NCBI GenBank assembly: GCA_934256595.1 | Contig: CAKQOW010000026.1 | Span: forward strand, 1-29,372 | From: an uncultured Clostridia bacterium | Lineage (GTDB): Bacteria; Bacillota; Clostridia; Peptostreptococcales; Anaerovoracaceae | Reading direction: 5' to 3' | DNA length: 29,372 nt | Part shown: positions 26,704 to 29,372 of the stretch, piece after piece | Layout: every line of letters begins with the position of its first letter | How positions within the stretch are numbered: the stretch's first letter is position 1 | Notes under the pieces: generated by a model | Told to the model about the DNA's origin: nothing | What the model saw: the letters and a program-made list of their open reading frames with translations, nothing else | The model's database searches: none | Translations under genes and position numbers: made by a program

Positions 26704-27207
26704 TTATTTGAATTCAGGAATTCTCCTGAGTATGAAATACGATACTATTCCGATGATTGCGCCGCTTGCGACTCCCGAAAATATGAGCACCGGAAAGTAC
26801 ACAAATATCCTTATATTCTCCACCAGCACCGCGGCCACCAGTATCTGTCCCAGATTGTGAGCAACGCCGCCTGCTATTGAAACTCCCGTAACCGAAAACA
26901 CCTTTGCTTTTTTGACAAGAACCATCGCCGCAAAGGACATAAGCGCTCCCGCCAGTGAATAAAGGGCTCCGAAAAGTCCGCTGAACAAAAGTCCTGCCAC
27001 CAGCACCCTGACTGTGTTTATGCCAAGCGCATATCTTCCTCCCAGTCTGTACAGGGCGATTATGACTACAAGATTTGCAATGCCAAGCTTAATGCCCGGC
27101 ACACCGAAGTTAAAGGGTATCAGTACTTCTATATATGAAAATATCAGCGCCAGAGCCGTCATAAGACCTGCCACTGCTGTTTTTTTTGCACTGTTTTTAC
27201 TGTTCAT
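26704..27207 (-). CDS. Gx transporter family membrane protein
   Basis: This 167-aa integral membrane protein has about five hydrophobic helices and the Gx pattern of the family often annotated 'heptaprenyl diphosphate synthase component I' (PF07456), which resembles ECF transporter S components. Conserved-looking features are IPFNFGVPGIKLGIANL in the second helix region and GGVAHNLGQ. Members often sit beside NusG-II proteins and Rnf or flavin-based extracellular electron transfer genes. Here the NusG-II gene ends one base before it and the radical SAM gene follows after 12 bases. It may import a precursor, but the substrate is not readable. Confidence 0.85.
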   Translation of the reverse strand: MNSKNSAKKTAVAGLMTALALIFSYIEVLIPFNFGVPGIKLGIANLVVIIALYRLGGRYALGINTVRVLVAGLLFSGLFGALYSLAGALMSFAAMVLVKKAKVFSVTGVSIAGGVAHNLGQILVAAVLVENIRIFVYFPVLIFSGVASGAIIGIVSYFILRRIPEFK

Positions 27208-27208
27208 T

Positions 27209-27571
27209 TTATCTGGCTACGGCATCAATCTCCGAGCTTCCTCCTGTGATTTCTGCAACTACTTTGTTGGGCAGGCAGATTATGCTCTGTCCTGTTTTGG
27301 AAATACTGCCCTGACTGATGCAGTCGTGTCCATTGCAGTCTGCTGATTTCATGTACATACTGCCGTCTTTGATTGCAATTATATTTGTATGTCCGTTTTC
27401 TGCAACTGTGATTTCTCTGTCCTCATCGAGTGCATACACGCCGTAAAGTTTACCGTCTGAATATATCTCCGCACGGGAGCCTGCTTCCTGCCCGAAAGAC
27501 AGCATATATGACATGACAAGTCCTGCAAGGATAAGAACCGCTGCCAGAATTATATCTGCTTTTTTAATCAT
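27209..27571 (-). CDS. NusG domain II-containing membrane-anchored protein
   Basis: This 120-aa protein has one N-terminal transmembrane helix (about 7-25) and then an extracytoplasmic NusG domain II (PF07009-type) with C79, C84 and C99 in CNGHDC and IICLPN. Family members occur with Rnf/FMN-binding, ApbE and Gx transporter proteins. It overlaps the EamA gene by eight bases and precedes the Gx gene by one, so the three are coupled. The exact function is unknown. Confidence 0.85.
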   Translation of the reverse strand: MIKKADIILAAVLILAGLVMSYMLSFGQEAGSRAEIYSDGKLYGVYALDEDREITVAENGHTNIIAIKDGSMYMKSADCNGHDCISQGSISKTGQSIICLPNKVVAEITGGSSEIDAVAR

Positions 27572-28466
27572 TTTTCTTAAACTCCACGCTGCTTATAATA
27601 ATGGAAAGCAGTATCAGAACGCTTCCCGCAATCTGCACGCCCTGCATTATCTCGTGCAGGAATATGCAGCCGAACACTGTCGCTGAAACCGACTCCAGCG
27701 GGAATATAACGCCTGCCTGTGAGGCAGATGCGTATTTGACTCCAAAGGTAAACAGAAGCTGGGTAAAGAATGTGCCGAATACTATCAGGTATATAAATTC
27801 TATAACTATCGGCGCCGAAACCACATCAAATGACGGTACCGGCTCTCCCAGCGCCAGCGCCATTACAAGAGCGACTGCAAATGCAAATATGAACTGCATA
27901 CCGGTTATCAGGGATACGCTGGTTTTTCTTGTGAAACAGTCTGCCGTAACTATTGCTCCCGCATAGCAGAAAGCGCTCATAAGAGAAAGCATTTCGCCTT
28001 TGCCCATGGAAAGCGCTCCTGAGGTAATGCCTGTTATAGACATTATTGTAACGCCTGCCATTGCTATGGCCGCGCTTACGAATACTTTGCCTGCAGGTCT
28101 TGATTTTTCGATTATCCATACCATAAACGGAACTATTACAACATAAGCTGCAGAAATAAATGCGTTTACTCCTGTGTTAATCAGCTCCAGTCCCATAGTC
28201 TGAAGTGCGCCTCCAAGTCCGAACAGAGTTCCGCAGATTGCGCCTCTTTTCCAGTCCCCTGCCGTAGCCGTCCTGAAATCCTTTCGCCAGATTACAAGCG
28301 CCATAATGGCAGTAATCCCGTCCCTTATAATGTTTGTCCAGTTGGGCGCAATGGTATCAAGCACATCTTTGGCTACAACATATTCGCCGCCCCAAAGCAA
28401 CGCAGCAATAACCAGTGATATTACGCCTACCGGAGCTCCGTATTTTTTTACAAGTTTATCAAGCAA
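27564..28466 (-). CDS. EamA/DMT family transporter
   Basis: This 300-aa membrane protein has about ten hydrophobic helices in two EamA repeats (about 10-145 and 155-290), including ALLWGGEYVVAKD in the first helix and PLESVSATVFGCIFLHE in the second repeat. DMT carriers export metabolites or exchange solutes. The start is a TTG (28466) placed seven bases after GGGAGG; no ATG fits. It is first in the nine-gene operon and overlaps the NusG-II gene by eight bases. Whether it moves the pathway's product is an inference from position. Confidence 0.88.
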   Translation of the reverse strand: MLDKLVKKYGAPVGVISLVIAALLWGGEYVVAKDVLDTIAPNWTNIIRDGITAIMALVIWRKDFRTATAGDWKRGAICGTLFGLGGALQTMGLELINTGVNAFISAAYVVIVPFMVWIIEKSRPAGKVFVSAAIAMAGVTIMSITGITSGALSMGKGEMLSLMSAFCYAGAIVTADCFTRKTSVSLITGMQFIFAFAVALVMALALGEPVPSFDVVSAPIVIEFIYLIVFGTFFTQLLFTFGVKYASASQAGVIFPLESVSATVFGCIFLHEIMQGVQIAGSVLILLSIIISSVEFKKND

Positions 28467-28497
28467 GCAAAGCCCTCCCTATAGCTGTTCTGTCTAA

Positions 28498-28503
28498 ATT
28501 ATA
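28498..28503 (-). promoter_or_regulatory. Extended -10 promoter of the nine-gene operon
   Basis: On the minus strand TGATATAAT gives a consensus -10 with the TG extension; the -35 region (TTTTCG at 17 bases) is poor. The predicted start is about 25 bases before the TTG start codon of the EamA gene. Confidence 0.6.
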
Positions 28504-28637
28504 TCATCTTTAAGAGCCTGCGAAAAGAAAAAACATTACTCCGGCAATTATAAAAAGAACCCTGCTTATAAAATATCACAAACAAGGTCTCAAATATTCT
28601 GTTCATAATTATTTATTTTCTCCTGGACAGATCTCAC
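28504..28637. other. AT-rich intergenic region, no intact gene
   Basis: A 20-codon hydrophobic minus-strand stretch (28510-28572) ends in a stop and has a stop just upstream, so it looks like an eroded membrane-protein end. Nothing else supportable is seen. Confidence 0.4.
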
Positions 28638-28799
28638 CTATAATGCTTTTATCTCCTTTAAAGTCAGTCCTGTAAGCTCCGCTATTTCATCGTCAGGATA
28701 ATTCTTAATCTTCATGGCACTCGCCATTTCGAGTTTTTCTGCGGCTCTGCCGGAAGCCTCACCTTCGCTTCTGCCTATTTCCTATATTTTCAATACTTC
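28638..28799 (-). pseudogene. C-terminal remnant of an Rpn/PD-(D/E)XK-type protein
   Basis: A minus-strand frame ending at TAG (28638) reads EIGRSEGEASG, then EKLEMASAMK, then DDEIAELTGLTLKEI. This is the helical tail typical of Rpn-family (YhgA-like, PD-(D/E)XK transposase-type) proteins. An in-frame TAG at 28782-28784 and a TAA about seven codons further upstream break it, and the nuclease domain is absent. Roughly 50 codons remain. It lies head to head with the toxin-antitoxin promoter. Confidence 0.7.
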
Positions 28800-28812
28800 T
28801 TTTTATTTTTTA

Positions 28813-28841
28813 TTGACATATTTTCATTGCAACCATATAAT
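28813..28841 (+). promoter_or_regulatory. Consensus promoter of the CptI antitoxin / CptN toxin
   Basis: TTGACA (28813-28818), 17 bases, TATAAT (28836-28841): a perfect sigma-A consensus. Strong transcription fits a type III system, where the RNA antitoxin must be made in excess. A near-perfect palindrome, GACAGGA-T-TCCTGTC (28851-28865), lies at the predicted transcript start and may be an operator or 5' hairpin. Confidence 0.92.
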
Positions 28842-28847
28842 AATTAT

Positions 28848-28990
28848 AAAGACAGGATTCCTGTCATCGAAAATATTGTTCGCCCACCGTTGGCGGCTTA
28901 TAAGTGATCGGCTCGAAAATATTGTTCGCTCACCGGAAGCGTCTAATAAATATCCGGCTCGAAAATTCCGGTCCTGCCGCATGGCAGGGC
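28848..28990 (+). ncRNA. cptI: CptI-like type III antitoxin RNA
   Basis: Transcribed from the consensus promoter, it holds a short 5' hairpin, two full 46-nt repeats and the first bases of a third, then a terminator hairpin just before the toxin gene. Repeats of about 45 nt are what I recall for the CptIN family. Each repeat can form a 4-bp stem (28881-28884 with 28892-28895; 28927-28930 with 28938-28941) whose closing pair changes C-G to U-A between copies. The seven-base loops pair with a downstream segment (CCGGA 28933-28937 with TCCGG 28953-28957), an H-type pseudoknot as in known type III antitoxins. It should be processed by CptN and inhibit it by direct binding. Confidence 0.88.
28867..28972 (+). 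repeat. Two 46-nt tandem repeats plus partial third
   Basis: Unit 1 is 28867-28912, unit 2 is 28913-28958 and a partial copy starts at 28959. All begin TCGAAAAT; the first 17 bases of units 1 and 2 are identical, and later differences are partly compensatory within the stem and pseudoknot. Confidence 0.93.
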
Positions 28991-28997
28991 TTATTTT
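28973..28997 (+). terminator. Attenuating terminator between antitoxin and toxin
   Basis: CCTGCC (28973-28978), loop GCAT, GGCAGG (28983-28988), then GCTTATTTTA. The weak T-tract would allow partial read-through into the toxin gene, the usual type III arrangement that keeps antitoxin above toxin. Confidence 0.8.
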
Positions 28998-29010
28998 ATA
29001 GGTGATGAAT

Positions 29011-29372
29011 ATGATATATCAAGAAGGGTACGTTTACCATATTAAAGATGAATACTTTGAAAAAGTACAGGATTCCAACTTAATGCAGAACAAAGAGGGC
29101 GGTACATATCGTCCTACCTTTTACTGTTTGCGTGACAGTAAAACTTCCCTGCTATGGATGGTTCCACTGAGCTCTCGTGTAAAAAAATTTAAAGCAATAC
29201 ACGACAAACAGGTGACTAGATATGGAAAGTGCCTAACGATTGTTTTAGGTGAATTTGATGGAAAGGAAGCTGCTTTTCTTCTCCAGAATATGTTTCCAAT
29301 CAGAGATTACTATCTTGACCATATACATACTCGAAATAATAATCCGGTCCCTGTTAAGCATTCCATTCACAA
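29011..29372 (+). CDS. cptN: CptN/ToxN-like type III toxin endoribonuclease, 5' part
   Basis: The gene runs off the window after about 120 codons. The visible protein contains YHIKDEYF near the N-terminus, NKEGGTYRP, the LLWMVPLSSRVKKFK core, GKCLTIVLGEFDGKEAAF and LLQNMFPIRDYYLDHIHT, then NPVPVKH. I recognise this as the CptN branch of the ToxN/AbiQ family (PF13958-type). These are cytoplasmic endoribonucleases that cleave mRNAs and their own antitoxin repeats, and can act in phage abortive infection. ATG 29011 is chosen because AGGTG (29000-29004) is six bases upstream; ATG 29005, two codons earlier, is too close. It is the only intact plus-strand protein gene. Confidence 0.9.
   Translation, partial: MIYQEGYVYHIKDEYFEKVQDSNLMQNKEGGTYRPTFYCLRDSKTSLLWMVPLSSRVKKFKAIHDKQVTRYGKCLTIVLGEFDGKEAAFLLQNMFPIRDYYLDHIHTRNNNPVPVKHSIH

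Noticed and set aside
28510..28572. Hydrophobic 20-codon minus-strand stretch resembling a membrane helix
   Set aside because: Bounded by stops, no start codon with a ribosome site, and it overlaps the promoter region of the EamA gene.
28848..28990. Considered a CRISPR array because of direct repeats
   Set aside because: The 46-nt units are contiguous with no spacers, number only two, and precede a toxin gene.

Overview
The window looks like chromosomal DNA from a low-to-moderate GC anaerobic Firmicute, most likely class Clostridia. The evidence is a Gram-positive PolC replicase, the secA-prfB pair, a pyrH-frr-uppS-cdsA-dxr-rseP-ispG block, an ApbE/Rnf-type NusG-II protein beside a Gx transporter, and a CptIN-type type III toxin-antitoxin locus. 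I cannot place it reliably below class. Every intact protein gene lies on the minus strand except the toxin-antitoxin locus at the right edge, so the main text reads right to left.

Left part (1-8.6 kb): a probable IS200/IS605-type end hairpin lies at the left edge, followed by one probable transcription unit driven by a promoter near 8.53 kb: CorC/HlyC-family membrane protein, secA, prfB (with its programmed +1 frameshift), a GarR/MmsB-type dehydrogenase and tex. Next (8.6-10.4 kb) come an orphan PstS-like lipoprotein with its own terminator and an acyl-ACP thioesterase.

Middle (10.4-20.8 kb): pyrH-frr-uppS-cdsA-dxr-rseP-ispG-thioesterase-polC form a tightly packed unit for UMP phosphorylation, ribosome recycling, undecaprenyl carrier and phospholipid synthesis, the MEP isoprenoid pathway and replication. 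pyrH has its own promoter; rpsB-tsf is not adjacent. The PolC here lacks the 3'-5' exonuclease domain normally inserted in its PHP domain, while the PHP metal ligands look complete.

A 29-codon gene with its own promoter, ribosome binding site and terminator sits at 20.84-21.10 kb. It separates this block from a nine-gene minus-strand operon (21.3-28.5 kb): EamA transporter, NusG-II protein, Gx transporter, a very cysteine-rich radical SAM enzyme, SAM methyltransferase, C_GCAxxG_C_C protein, truncated PaaK-like adenylating enzyme, XdhC-like protein and a MobA-like nucleotidyltransferase fused to a histidine phosphatase. The middle six genes resemble, from memory, a conserved neighbourhood of unknown function known from Desulfovibrio (DVU_1551-1556 type). 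It looks like an uncharacterised cofactor- or metabolite-modifying pathway and is the best candidate for an undescribed system.

Right edge (28.6-29.37 kb): a remnant of an Rpn/PD-(D/E)XK-type protein is followed on the plus strand by a consensus promoter, two 46-nt tandem repeats with a covarying stem and a pseudoknot, a small terminator hairpin and the 5' part of a CptN/ToxN-like endoribonuclease gene that runs off the window.
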